A DNA stretch of 64,000 bases from Martelella mediterranea DSM 17316. GTDB lineage: Bacteria > Pseudomonadota > Alphaproteobacteria > Rhizobiales > Rhizobiaceae. Of the stretch, positions 35,129 through 43,473 are shown piece after piece. The notes under the pieces were generated by a model, which was given only the letters and a program-made list of their open reading frames with translations, made no database searches and had not been told where the DNA came from. A program made the position numbers and the translations under genes. The stretch is taken from contig NZ_CP020330.1 of NCBI RefSeq assembly GCF_002043005.1, forward strand, positions 4,606,001 through 4,670,000, in the 5' to 3' direction. Positions within the stretch are counted from its first letter, which is position 1; every line of letters starts with the position of its first letter.

Positions 35129-36031
35129 TCAGTGCGTCGCGAGCGGTTTGGGTTTCTTTTCGGTCCATTCCGGTGGCAGCCCGTAATTGGCCGCGATGGC
35201 GCCCAACACCCCGGGCGCTCGGCCAAAGGCGTCACAAGCGGGGTATTTGGGTTTTCCGCCCAGCCAGGATTGCACGCCGTGCCTCGTTGGAAGGGAAATG
35301 TCCCACATCTTTGGCTCCTTGCCAGCGATGAGCATTTCGGAAAAGTCACTCGCGAACTTTGATGCGAGGCCATAGGCGTCGCCCACCTCCGAAACGCGAG
35401 GATTGTCCTGGATCGCGTTTGCCCCGCGCGCCCAGACGATCGCCGCGCGCTGGACGCCGCCGCTGTCAACCGCCTCCGATTCAACTGCCAGCCCACCCAG
35501 GCCGATGGGCAGGCGTGGCACGCCGACGAAGGGAACATCGCTAGGTATGGCGAATCCGCCGCCCACGGTCACGACGGTTGCAATTCCCGCCGCCGTCTTG
35601 TTTGTCGGAACAACGTTGGTGATGACGGACCGGATCGTGATATCCGCCGGCTGGCCGGCTGGAACCATCTGATATTTTTCGCTCAGCGCGACGCAGAGTG
35701 CCCGATCCAGTGCATTGGACACCATTGAACGGTCGGCCCGCGCTTTGACACGGGATGCAGCGCCGAATGCGTATGTGGTCGGCACGATGCTGGCCGTCTT
35801 CGCCGCTGCTAGACCTTTGCCATCCACGTAAATTCGCTTCTTTGACAGCTTTCCCTTGGGAGCACCGAGATTGCTGTAGGAGGTCAGTGTTCCAGCGTCC
35901 TTCAGAGGCACCGAGGCACATCCGGATATCGCAACAATCACCGGCAAGGCCAGGCTGAGAACTCTCAATGGGAATCGTCGCGGAGGAGCGGCAAATCCCC
36001 GGAACGCGAAAATTGATGGATTGTTGGTCAC
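35129..36031 (-). CDS. DUF3313-family lipoprotein
   Basis: 300 residues. A lipoprotein signal ends in VIVAISGCAS (lipobox near residue 38). The mature part has the DUF3313 order: GTLTSYSNLGAPKGKLSKKRIYVD, RSMVSNALDRALCVALSEKYQMV, DITIRSVITNVVPTNKTAAG and a C-terminal FASDFSEMLIAG. Members are outer membrane lipoproteins of unknown role. It lies about 170 bases upstream of the cysteine-rich gene, same strand. Confidence 0.8.
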   Translation of the reverse strand: MTNNPSIFAFRGFAAPPRRFPLRVLSLALPVIVAISGCASVPLKDAGTLTSYSNLGAPKGKLSKKRIYVDGKGLAAAKTASIVPTTYAFGAASRVKARADRSMVSNALDRALCVALSEKYQMVPAGQPADITIRSVITNVVPTNKTAAGIATVVTVGGGFAIPSDVPFVGVPRLPIGLGGLAVESEAVDSGGVQRAAIVWARGANAIQDNPRVSEVGDAYGLASKFASDFSEMLIAGKEPKMWDISLPTRHGVQSWLGGKPKYPACDAFGRAPGVLGAIAANYGLPPEWTEKKPKPLATH

Positions 36032-36202
36032 GCTTTATAGCCTCCGTCACCGATGTTGGAGGGACGGTGCGAGCTTGGGATTGCCGCAACATTACAGACT
36101 GCTCTAAGGAAGGACGATTTTGCCGTTGGCATGAATGTACGGAAGCTCAAGGCACCCTTTGCTTCGGGATGCGGTCTCCACCGAATGATGCTCTAAGGCC
36201 AG

Positions 36203-36420
36203 TCAGGCCTCTCGCAAGACGAATGCCAGGATGCTGGCAATCCCAAGCGCGAAAGTTGCCGCCGCAAGGTTGTGCTCTTGCCCGCTCCGTTGGGACCGAG
36301 GAAGCCGGTAATGACGCCCGGTTCCGCGGTGAATGACAGATCCTTCACCACCAGCTTTTTCCCGTATCTCTTGGTAAGTCGATGCGCTCTGATGCCGGCT
36401 GCGGTTCCTTTGTCGAGAGG
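36203..36420 (-). pseudogene. Fused fragments of an ABC transporter (ATPase start and permease end)
   Basis: The minus strand reads [23 protein letters not shown], then [14 protein letters not shown], an intact ABC ATPase N-terminus with Walker A. Directly after the Walker A threonines the reading switches frame to [16 protein letters not shown] and a stop, which looks like a hydrophobic membrane-protein end. No Walker B, signature or transmembrane part in between. A large internal deletion is the simplest reading. Identity of the second fragment is uncertain. Confidence 0.6.
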
Positions 36421-36534
36421 CTGGTTGGTATGACGCGTCTCCCCGTCCGCGAGAGGAAGAATTGCATGCGATTGGATGGCCGGCGCCATTCCGCGCATCG
36501 GGGACCGGCAGCGCCCAATGATGCTCATTCCGGC

Positions 36535-36738
36535 CTACCCCAGGACATAGACGTAGGCATAGGCGAAGGCGCATTCGGGGTTGCTTTGCGCCCTCGCGGG
36601 TTGCAAGCTACCACCAAAGGCTTTCGAGACCGGGGCGGCGGCAATGGTCGCCAACGAGGCGGCGAGCAGTGCGCGGCGCGTCAATGGGAATTGTCCGTGT
36701 CTTTGCACGGCGATGGGATATTGGTGATCGTCAATCAT
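36535..36738 (-). pseudogene. Truncated gene for an exported protein (Tat-like signal only)
   Basis: About 67 residues starting MIDDHQYPIAVQRH, then a twin-arginine-type signal LTRRALLAASLATIAAAPVSKAFG and a short unrelated tail. The mature domain is missing. It sits between the ABC fragment and the crotonase gene, in a region of decayed genes. The parental family cannot be named. Confidence 0.45.
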
Positions 36739-36819
36739 GCTCACTCCGGGAAAAATGTGCCCTGCCGAGCAGACAAAGCGGGCAGCTTCGACTACTTGGC
36801 AGAACAACCCGATGACTGG

Positions 36820-37668
36820 TCAAAAGGGATTGCGGGGCTCGGCCAACAGCGCCGGATCCGGTACAACCGATTGGCTCGCGACGTTGGCCAGCATCTGGTG
36901 CGCCATGTGGAAACCGAAGTCTTCGGAGATCGCCTTCTTCCAGTGTCGCGACAGGATGTTGTGGGTCGCCCAGCGCGTGTAGCGCGGCCGTTTCATCATG
37001 TAGCGGGCGAGGTCCCAGGCCCTTTCGAGAAGCTCGTCCCGGGGAAATATCTCGTTGACGAGACCGCGTTCGAGGGCCATTGGCGCCGGAATGGATTTCG
37101 CTGCGTAGATATAATACGCGGCGCGCTTTGGCCCCATCAGGGCTTGCAGCGCCATGCCCTGCCCGTCGCCCGGAGGACTTCCCAACCAGAAGTGTGGATC
37201 CATGAAGTCTGCATCCGGCGCTGAAAAGGTGACGTCGGACAAAAGCGCGAACTCCGTATGGACGCCGGGGCCGTTGACGGCCGCGATGGTGGGCATGTCG
37301 ATGCTGTAGATGAAGTTTTCGATGTGCTTCCACCCGTCCATCATCCGTTGAAAGATGTGATCCGGATCCAGTTCCGACGCCGGTTTCGGGTTGAGCCCTT
37401 TCGGATCGCCCATCATCCATTGGTCGCCCGTGCCGGTCAGGATCAGCACCTGGTTCTCGGGATCATTGCCGACATCCTGCCAGACGCGGGCCCAGGCGTT
37501 GTGGGCGGCGTGGGTATGTCTGTAGGGGCCGTCGTCGGTGTGCATGCGCAACTCGATGATGCCGCCCTCGCGTCGCATCCTGAAGAAGCGCTCGTAGCGC
37601 TTCGCATAGTCATCGAACGATGTTGGTGCGGCATAGCCCGTCCATTCCGCGCTCGGATCCCAGGTCAT
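36820..37668 (-). CDS. Crotonase-family enzyme resembling 6-oxocamphor hydrolase
   Basis: 282 residues from the ATG at 37668 (GAGG upstream), not the longer frame to 37761. The crotonase fold is shown by QVLILTGTGDQWM, PTIAAVNGPGVHTEFALLSDVTFSAPDADFMDPHF and GDGQGMALQALMGPKRAAYYIYAAKSIPAPMALERGLVNEIF. The paired His residues in HAAHNAWARVW and VHTEFALLSD, and LRMHTDDGPYRHTHAAHN, resemble beta-diketone hydrolases of the OCH type, which cleave C-C bonds, more than enoyl-CoA hydratases. It is isolated among decayed genes and its substrate is unknown. Confidence 0.7.
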   Translation of the reverse strand: MTWDPSAEWTGYAAPTSFDDYAKRYERFFRMRREGGIIELRMHTDDGPYRHTHAAHNAWARVWQDVGNDPENQVLILTGTGDQWMMGDPKGLNPKPASELDPDHIFQRMMDGWKHIENFIYSIDMPTIAAVNGPGVHTEFALLSDVTFSAPDADFMDPHFWLGSPPGDGQGMALQALMGPKRAAYYIYAAKSIPAPMALERGLVNEIFPRDELLERAWDLARYMMKRPRYTRWATHNILSRHWKKAISEDFGFHMAHQMLANVASQSVVPDPALLAEPRNPF

Positions 37669-37897
37669 GGACACAGCCTCCGGGAACGGGCGATAAAAAC
37701 TGCGATTGAGATGCGCGCGAGGACCTCGGCTGGCAATGAAGCCCGCCAGCCGCTCGCCCACGATGTGCGATTGTCGTTTGTCATAAAGCTTGCTCTCGTT
37801 TCAACACCGCCGCAGGCTGCAACGGTCGCTCGCGAGCAACAATGGAACGCAAGAATTGCGTGGACATTACACGCCGCGCCGCGAATGCCCTTCGTGC

Positions 37898-39238
37898 TCA
37901 AAGCCGCATTGTCACCTTGGTGCCGTAGGAGCCGCTTTCGATACTGGCATGCCCGCCATGTTTTTCGACGATTTGCTTTACCAGGCTCAATCCAAGGCCT
38001 GCCCCGCGGCTGTTCGGGACCACGCGGTAGAACGGCTCGAACACCAGGTCCTGCTGATCTGCCGGGATGCCCAGCCCTTCGTCGCTCACGCTGATTTCGC
38101 CGTCCGCCAAAGCGGAAACCGTGATCGTCCCATAGCCGCCGGCGTGCTCGATGGCGTTGCGGATGAGGTTGCCGATCGCGCGACGCAGGGCCGAGCTATC
38201 GCCTTTGCGCTCGACGCACTCTGCCTCGCCATGAAACGACATCTCGTAACCTGCCGCGATTGCAAGCGGCGCGAGATCCGCCACCGCCGTGCGCGCGATA
38301 TCGACGAGATCCACCGTTTCGTCGAGATCGATCGTCTGGTTGCCGCGTTCGAAATCGAGGAGTTGTTCCGCCATATCCGCCAGGCGCGCGACATCATCCA
38401 GCAATCGCCGGCGCTCCGGCCCTTCGGACAGACCCTCGATGCGCGTCTGCACGATCGCGATCGGCGTCCTTAGTTCATGCGCCGCGTCGATCAAAAAGCG
38501 CTGGCGTTTTCGGAACTCATTCTCGATCCGGTCGAGCGCGCCGTTGAATGCTATGACCAGAGGAGCAACCTCTTTGGGGATGCCAGCCACGGGAAGACGG
38601 TCCCCATGCCGGTGGGGTTCAATTTGCGACGCCATGTCAGCAACGTCGCTGACGCGCGCGATTGCATGCCCGACGATGCGGGGAACCGCGAGAAAGATGG
38701 CCGGCAGCGCAATTGCGAGCAACGAGAGGTAGATCGGATAGGCCTCTTTGAAGATCGTGAAAACAGGCCACCCTTTGCCGGCGATGCCGCCGAAGAGAAT
38801 CCTGACTTCCCCGATCGGCGTCTCGACGTCCTCGATCGAAGCGATTTCACGCACACCGCTTGCTCCGCGAATATCGGCCGAATGAAACAGGCTCACCAGC
38901 GGAGAAATGGCGGCATAGTTTGCGGGAACAGTTCCGCGGGAGAGAGAGGCCCCGTCGGTTGTGGCGGCCACGAACCAAAGCCTGTCGTTCCGTTCCATCA
39001 ACAATCGAAGCGCCGGCGTTTCTCTGAGTGCGAGCGTGCCATGACGATCGCGCTCAATCGCTCCCGCCACGGCGGATTTGACCTCCTGCTCCATGGCGAC
39101 ATTGGGCGAAAGAACCATCGTGCCATAGACGCAAAGCCCGAGGATGACCCCAGCAATGACGACCGAAATCACGAGACTGAGCTGCCAGCTCAATCGCCAC
39201 CGGAGCGAGGGATTGGATTGGCGTCCGGGGCGCATCAT
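37898..39238 (-). CDS. Sensor histidine kinase
   Basis: 446 residues. Two membrane helices (about 20-42 and 165-190) flank a 120-residue periplasmic sensor. A HAMP-like stretch precedes the H-box FLIDAAHELRTPIAI with the phospho-acceptor histidine near 250. The N-box LGNLIRNAIEHAG, G1 VSDEGLGIP and G2 GAGLGLSLVKQI complete the kinase core. Its ATG overlaps the regulator stop. No clear ligand is suggested by the neighbours. Confidence 0.92.
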   Translation of the reverse strand: MMRPGRQSNPSLRWRLSWQLSLVISVVIAGVILGLCVYGTMVLSPNVAMEQEVKSAVAGAIERDRHGTLALRETPALRLLMERNDRLWFVAATTDGASLSRGTVPANYAAISPLVSLFHSADIRGASGVREIASIEDVETPIGEVRILFGGIAGKGWPVFTIFKEAYPIYLSLLAIALPAIFLAVPRIVGHAIARVSDVADMASQIEPHRHGDRLPVAGIPKEVAPLVIAFNGALDRIENEFRKRQRFLIDAAHELRTPIAIVQTRIEGLSEGPERRRLLDDVARLADMAEQLLDFERGNQTIDLDETVDLVDIARTAVADLAPLAIAAGYEMSFHGEAECVERKGDSSALRRAIGNLIRNAIEHAGGYGTITVSALADGEISVSDEGLGIPADQQDLVFEPFYRVVPNSRGAGLGLSLVKQIVEKHGGHASIESGSYGTKVTMRL

Positions 39239-39906
39239 TCCTCCCTCAGAAGATAGCCGACACCGCGGATATTGTGGATCGTTACCCCCGCCTCGGCGTC
39301 CGCCAGCCGCTTTCGCAGCCTCGAAATATGGGCATCAAGAGCGTTGGATTGTATTTCCTCCTCGTAGTTATAGACCGCGACCTCGAGCGTGGAACGGAGG
39401 ACGGTCTTTCCCTTCCGCCTGGCAAGCGCCTGAAGGACCAGAAGTTCACGCCTGGGAAGATCGAGCGGCACGGTGCCAGACGTGACATCGAGATTCAGCG
39501 GATCGATCTGCAATCGCCCCACCCGGATAGTCTGTTCCTCCAGGGTTGGCGGACGTCGCAGCAGGGCGCGCACCCGCGCCATCAGTTCTTCGATGAGAAA
39601 CGGCTTTCCAAGATAATCGTCCGCGCCGAGGTCCAGCCCCTCGACACGCTCCATCGGCTCATTTCTGGCGGTCAGCACGATGACGGGCGTATCAACCCCG
39701 GCCCGCCTCAGCTTCGGAATGAATGTCAGGCCCTCGCCATCCGGCAAGCGCCGGTCCAGCAGAATGGCGTCGTATGTGTTTTGACGTGTAAGCTCAAATG
39801 CATCCGCAAGATACACGGTATGGTCGATGACAATGCCGTGTCTGCTCAGCGCAGCCGACAGCGCAGTTGCCAACTCCCGTTCATCTTCAATCAGCAGGAG
39901 CCTCAT
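39235..39906 (-). CDS. OmpR-family response regulator
   Basis: 223 residues from the ATG at 39906, which begins the receiver domain (RLLLIEDERELATALS); the longer frame to 40062 is not supported. The phospho-acceptor Asp lies in AILLDRRLPDGEG (about 51) and the conserved Lys in YLGKPF. The C-terminal winged helix (RRELLVLQALARRKGKTVLR, SNALDAHISRLRKRL, GVGYLL) is complete. It is paired with the sensor kinase downstream by a 4-base overlap. Confidence 0.93.
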   Translation of the reverse strand: MRLLLIEDERELATALSAALSRHGIVIDHTVYLADAFELTRQNTYDAILLDRRLPDGEGLTFIPKLRRAGVDTPVIVLTARNEPMERVEGLDLGADDYLGKPFLIEELMARVRALLRRPPTLEEQTIRVGRLQIDPLNLDVTSGTVPLDLPRRELLVLQALARRKGKTVLRSTLEVAVYNYEEEIQSNALDAHISRLRKRLADAEAGVTIHNIRGVGYLLREE

Positions 39907-40098
39907 CGCTTCTCCGTGTTTTCTGCAGGCAGCAGTCTTTCCTACCAAGATTGCAACAGCATTACGGGGATACAAGGGTTGAACGCTTCGGGGGGCAAGC
40001 CTTGGCCGAACGCTGGGACCGGACGACAGGTCCATGGCGGACAAATCATTCCGGCGGCGCAATCGTCCGCCCCCGGAAATCGGCTTTTAAGCCTCTGT

Positions 40099-41052
40099 CT
40101 ATTTGCTGTCGATCCGTGCCTGAGAGCCGGTTTCAGTCTCGCTCTTTATCGTGCTCCAGGCCGGATCATCCGGATAGAGCGCGGTTCTGAGATAGGCCCA
40201 GGTGATGCGCTGGATGGCGGCAACGCGTTCAGGGCTTTCGTCCGATGTTTCCGCCGCGTCATAGCCCGATATGCCGCCGAAAATGTGTCCGGCATCCCGC
40301 ACGGTCAGCAGCGACTTGGGGGCCGGAGCAAGCCGGTAGGCGTCGGCCCGCCAGTCCGCGCGCTCGGAGAACATCGGGTTGATGTCCTTGTCGCCCGTCA
40401 CGACCAGGCAAGGCGTCGTCATGAAGCTGAAGTCGCTGTTGACCAGGGCCGGATAGCGTTCGGCTATTGTCGCGGACGCATCGCTTCCGCTGCCCGGCGG
40501 CGAGAACAGGACGGCCGCCTTTATTCGTGGCTCGGAGAGGTCCACGTCTTCACCATTTGCGGGATCCTTCACGCGCATGCCGGCCAGCATGGCGACGGTG
40601 TGACCGCCCAGGGAATGCCCCACCGCGGCGATGCGGTTCCTGTCGATACGTCCCGCAAGGCCGGGGACGGCGGTTTCGATCTCATCGAGATGATCGATGA
40701 TGAAGCTCATATCCCTCGGGCGCGATTTCCAGAACAACGGCCCCTCGGGACCGCTCGTATCGAGGCCGAGTGTCTTGGAATTCTGGTGCGTTGGAATGAT
40801 CACCACAAAGCCGTGGGAGGCATAAAAGTCGACCAGCGGGCCATAGCCTCGCATCGAGGCGATGAAATTGGACGAGCCGTGGCCGTGAGACAGCAGGAGC
40901 ACCGGCAGTTTGTCGCCCGTCGCCGGGACAACGACCCGCATTTCGAGCGGCGCCTGTCGACCCGGGACCTCGAACGTCACCGGACTGAAGGAAAGGATGG
41001 GTGTCGCCATCGGTACCGGTGGCCTGTCCGGTTTTACGGTTGGTTCGGACAT
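40099..41052 (-). CDS. Alpha/beta hydrolase of the chlorophyllase/dienelactone-hydrolase type
   Basis: 317 residues from the ATG at 41052, preceded by GGAG; an ATG at 41067 is the less likely alternative. The fold is shown by VLLLSHGHGSSNFIASM near residue 55, the nucleophile GHSLGGHT, an Asp in CLVVTGDKDINPM and a His in DAGHIFGG. Such enzymes hydrolyse esters; some act on polyesters. No signal peptide is visible. It lies 49 bases downstream of the SDR gene, same strand. Confidence 0.82.
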   Translation of the reverse strand: MSEPTVKPDRPPVPMATPILSFSPVTFEVPGRQAPLEMRVVVPATGDKLPVLLLSHGHGSSNFIASMRGYGPLVDFYASHGFVVIIPTHQNSKTLGLDTSGPEGPLFWKSRPRDMSFIIDHLDEIETAVPGLAGRIDRNRIAAVGHSLGGHTVAMLAGMRVKDPANGEDVDLSEPRIKAAVLFSPPGSGSDASATIAERYPALVNSDFSFMTTPCLVVTGDKDINPMFSERADWRADAYRLAPAPKSLLTVRDAGHIFGGISGYDAAETSDESPERVAAIQRITWAYLRTALYPDDPAWSTIKSETETGSQARIDSK

Positions 41053-41101
41053 GATCTTGGTCTCCATTCGCGGGATGATGTTTCAGGGGGCAGGCCTTCG
41101 T

Positions 41102-41980
41102 TCAGACCGAGTCCAGTATGTCCTGGATGAGTCCGGCCTTCTGCAGGGGTTGCCATTGCAGGTTCTGCCTTGTCAGGTGACTGGATGCGGGAACGTCCAT
41201 GCGCGCGATCCGGTCGAGCCAGCCGAAGTGGCCAGCCGAGTCTTCTTCGGAAAGCGACCTCACCGGCACATCCAGCCGTTTGCCGATCGCTTCGGCGACG
41301 TCGCGGACTGTCACGCCTTCTTCGCTCACAGCATGATAGCGCTCGCCACTCACACCATTGTCGAGGACAAGACCGTAAAGCCGGGCGGCATCGAGCCGGT
41401 GAACCGCCGGCCAGCGGTTTTGTCCGTCGCCGACATAGGCCGAGACGCCGTGATTGCGCGCATGATCCATCAGATAGGAGGCAAATCCCTGCCGATTGCG
41501 GTCGTGGACCTGCGGCATCCTGATCACCGACACGCTGACGCCGCTGTCTGTCAGCGCCATCGCCACCTGCTCCGACACGCGTGGCATGCCATGGGCACCG
41601 GCCGGCAGGATGTCGGTCTCGGTCGAAACCCGTCCCATCAAGGGCGGCAGGCCTGATGTGACGATGAACCTTTTGCCCGATCCGGCAAGGGCGCCGCCCA
41701 TCGCCTCGATCGCGATGCGGTCCATCTCGCAGTTGTCCGCCATGCGTGAGAAATCATGATCGAAGGCCGTGTGGATGACAGCGTCCGCCTGCTCCGCGCC
41801 CCGGCGCAGGCTCTCCAGATCACGCAGATCGCCTTTCAGGACATCACAACCCGCTTGCCGCAAGACTTCGGCAGACGGTTCCGACCGCGCCAGTCCCAAG
41901 ACTTGGTGTCCCTCGTCGAGCAGGTTGGCCACGATCGCCGAACCGATGAACCCGGTCGCGCCGGTTAGAAAAATGCGCAT
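41102..41980 (-). CDS. NAD-dependent epimerase/SDR-family oxidoreductase
   Basis: 292 residues. The Rossmann motif LTGATGFIGSAIVANLLDEGHQVLGLAR opens the protein. DAVIHTAFDHD and later GVSVSVIRMPQVHD are typical of extended SDR reductases. The usual Tyr-x3-Lys catalytic pair is not obvious. It is divergent from a TetR gene whose probable operator, at 42069, lies in the gap, and has a GAGGG ribosome site. Probably TetR-controlled with the hydrolase downstream. Confidence 0.85.
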   Translation of the reverse strand: MRIFLTGATGFIGSAIVANLLDEGHQVLGLARSEPSAEVLRQAGCDVLKGDLRDLESLRRGAEQADAVIHTAFDHDFSRMADNCEMDRIAIEAMGGALAGSGKRFIVTSGLPPLMGRVSTETDILPAGAHGMPRVSEQVAMALTDSGVSVSVIRMPQVHDRNRQGFASYLMDHARNHGVSAYVGDGQNRWPAVHRLDAARLYGLVLDNGVSGERYHAVSEEGVTVRDVAEAIGKRLDVPVRSLSEEDSAGHFGWLDRIARMDVPASSHLTRQNLQWQPLQKAGLIQDILDSV

Positions 41981-42068
41981 TTCATATCCCTCAAATAAGT
42001 CCCCTGGTTTCTCTGCTGGCTTTTTGAAGCCCGACGGCGTATTAAGCGGAACAGTCTTCCGTCTATAT

Positions 42069-42085
42069 ACGGAACATTGTTCCGT
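42069..42085. promoter_or_regulatory. Palindromic operator between SDR and TetR genes
   Basis: acggaacattgttccgt is a 17-bp palindrome with one central base. A second imperfect copy, cggaacagtcttccgt, lies at about 42047-42062. Both are in the gap of the divergent SDR and TetR genes, 35 bases before the TetR start. This is the layout of a self-regulating TetR repressor controlling the SDR promoter. Confidence 0.75.
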
Positions 42086-42119
42086 TTAACAAGCGTCTAT
42101 TGGAGATTTTCTGGAATCC

Positions 42120-42734
42120 ATGGCTGGCAGATCGTCGGAACGGAGCGTGCGCGCAGATGCGCAGCGCAATATCGAGACACTGGTGCGCACCGCACGCGAC
42201 GTGTTCGCCACGTCGGGGGTCGAGGCGCCGATGCGCGAGATCGCGGAAAAGGCGGGTGTCGGTGTCGGGACCATCTACCGCAACTTTCCGCAGCGTTCCG
42301 ATCTGATTGCAGCGGTTTTTCGCAGTGAGGTCGACGCCTGCGCGGACGCCGCGGCCTCTCTCGCGGAAGCCTATCCTCCCGCAGAAGCGCTCGAACGCTG
42401 GATGCAGCGCTATGTCGACTTCATTGTCGCCAAGCGCGGACTGGCCGCCGCGCTCCATTCGGGCGACCCGGCGTTCGAAGCGTTGCCGGCCTATTTCGAC
42501 AGCCGGTTCGAGCCTGCGCTGCAAAGATTGCTCGATGCCGCCGTCGCCGCCGGAGAAATACGTCCCGACGCAGACCCGTATGATCTCCTGCGCGCGGTCG
42601 CGAGCCTGTGCATGCCGTCAAGCGACGGCAATCCAGCAGCCGCGCGCCGGCTGGTCGCGCTGTTGGTGGACGGGCTGCGTTATCGCGCGGCCGGTCAGCA
42701 GGGCGCTGCTGGTCCCTCACACGAGCCCGACTAG
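42120..42734 (+). CDS. TetR-family transcriptional regulator
   Basis: 204 residues. The N-terminal helix-turn-helix is clear (VRTARDVFATSGVEAPMREIAEKAGVGVGTIYRNFPQRSDLIAAVF). The ligand domain (EALERWMQRYVDFIVAKRGLAAALHSG) is of the TetR C-terminal type 33-like group. It is divergent from the SDR gene and probably binds the palindrome at 42069. Confidence 0.9.
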   Translation: MAGRSSERSVRADAQRNIETLVRTARDVFATSGVEAPMREIAEKAGVGVGTIYRNFPQRSDLIAAVFRSEVDACADAAASLAEAYPPAEALERWMQRYVDFIVAKRGLAAALHSGDPAFEALPAYFDSRFEPALQRLLDAAVAAGEIRPDADPYDLLRAVASLCMPSSDGNPAAARRLVALLVDGLRYRAAGQQGAAGPSHEPD

Positions 42735-42760
42735 TCGCCGGGCAAATCTTCTCAGGCAGC

Positions 42761-43339
42761 CTAGGCGCGCTGGTTTCCCGGAACCCCGCCGGGCCGCCGC
42801 AAGAGAATGGCGTCCGATATGATGTCGAACAGATGATCCGCCCGCGGGACGAGCGGAGGCTGGTCGGCAAGCCACGCCAGAGCGCTGATCAGGGCGAAGA
42901 GATCATTGCCATCCATGTCCAGCCGCGCCAGCCCGCTCGCCTGCGCCCGCTTCAGAAGCCCCGCCCCCGCCTGGCGCAGATCGACACATGAGGAATGCAG
43001 GGCGGAATTTTCGTCAGCGATCGCGGCCACCATCGGCGCGATGACGCCCTTGTAGTTGTGCGTCACCGCAATCGCCTCGCGCACCCATATCAACAGCGCT
43101 TCGTCGGCCTCTTCGCACTGTGCCAGCTCGCCCGCCCGCACGCTCAACGCATCGAAGCTTGTGCGGAGCAAGGCCTCCAGCAGGGCCTCGCGCGTGGGAA
43201 AGTGGCGGTGCAGCGTTCCATCGCCAACGCCAGCCTTGCGGGCAATGTCACGCAGCGACGCATCCGCGCCGTCCCCGGAAAGAAGGTCGCGGGCGACAGC
43301 GAGGATGTGATCGTAATTCTTTCGGGCGTCTGATCTCAT
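42761..43339 (-). CDS. TetR-family transcriptional regulator
   Basis: 192 residues from the ATG at 43339 (SDARKNYDHILAVARDLLSGDGADASLRDIARKAGVGDGTLHRHFPTREALLEALL); the long frame to 43747 runs through a promoter and is not used. It lies 135 bases from the convergent-side end of the leftward alcohol-dehydrogenase-like gene. A 34-bp palindrome at 43357-43390 lies just upstream of its start. A truncated copy of this gene and operator recurs at 45861-46025. Confidence 0.88.
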   Translation of the reverse strand: MRSDARKNYDHILAVARDLLSGDGADASLRDIARKAGVGDGTLHRHFPTREALLEALLRTSFDALSVRAGELAQCEEADEALLIWVREAIAVTHNYKGVIAPMVAAIADENSALHSSCVDLRQAGAGLLKRAQASGLARLDMDGNDLFALISALAWLADQPPLVPRADHLFDIISDAILLRRPGGVPGNQRA

Positions 43340-43356
43340 GATGTCACTTAACAGGT

Positions 43357-43390
43357 GGAGCTCCACCCCGCCTAAACGGGGCAATGCTCC
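43357..43390. promoter_or_regulatory. 34-bp palindromic operator (copy 1) upstream of a TetR gene
   Basis: The element has outer arms ggagc...gctcc and a core ccccgcctaaacgggg (43366-43381). An overlapping dyad, ggtggagctccacc, lies at 43354-43367. It is 29/34 identical to the element at 45992-46025, and lies 17 bases upstream of the TetR ATG at 43339, so autoregulation is likely. Confidence 0.72.
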
Positions 43391-43473
43391 AGCTGTAGCA
43401 CGCTTGCCTTGCGAGAACAAAGCGGTGCCGAATGGCTGTAGAACGCTTCCACCGGAATGGCGGCTCTCCGGTC

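Noticed and set aside
36193..36528. Intact ABC transporter ATPase
   Set aside because: Only Walker A remains; the signature, Walker B and H-loop are missing, so it is a fragment.
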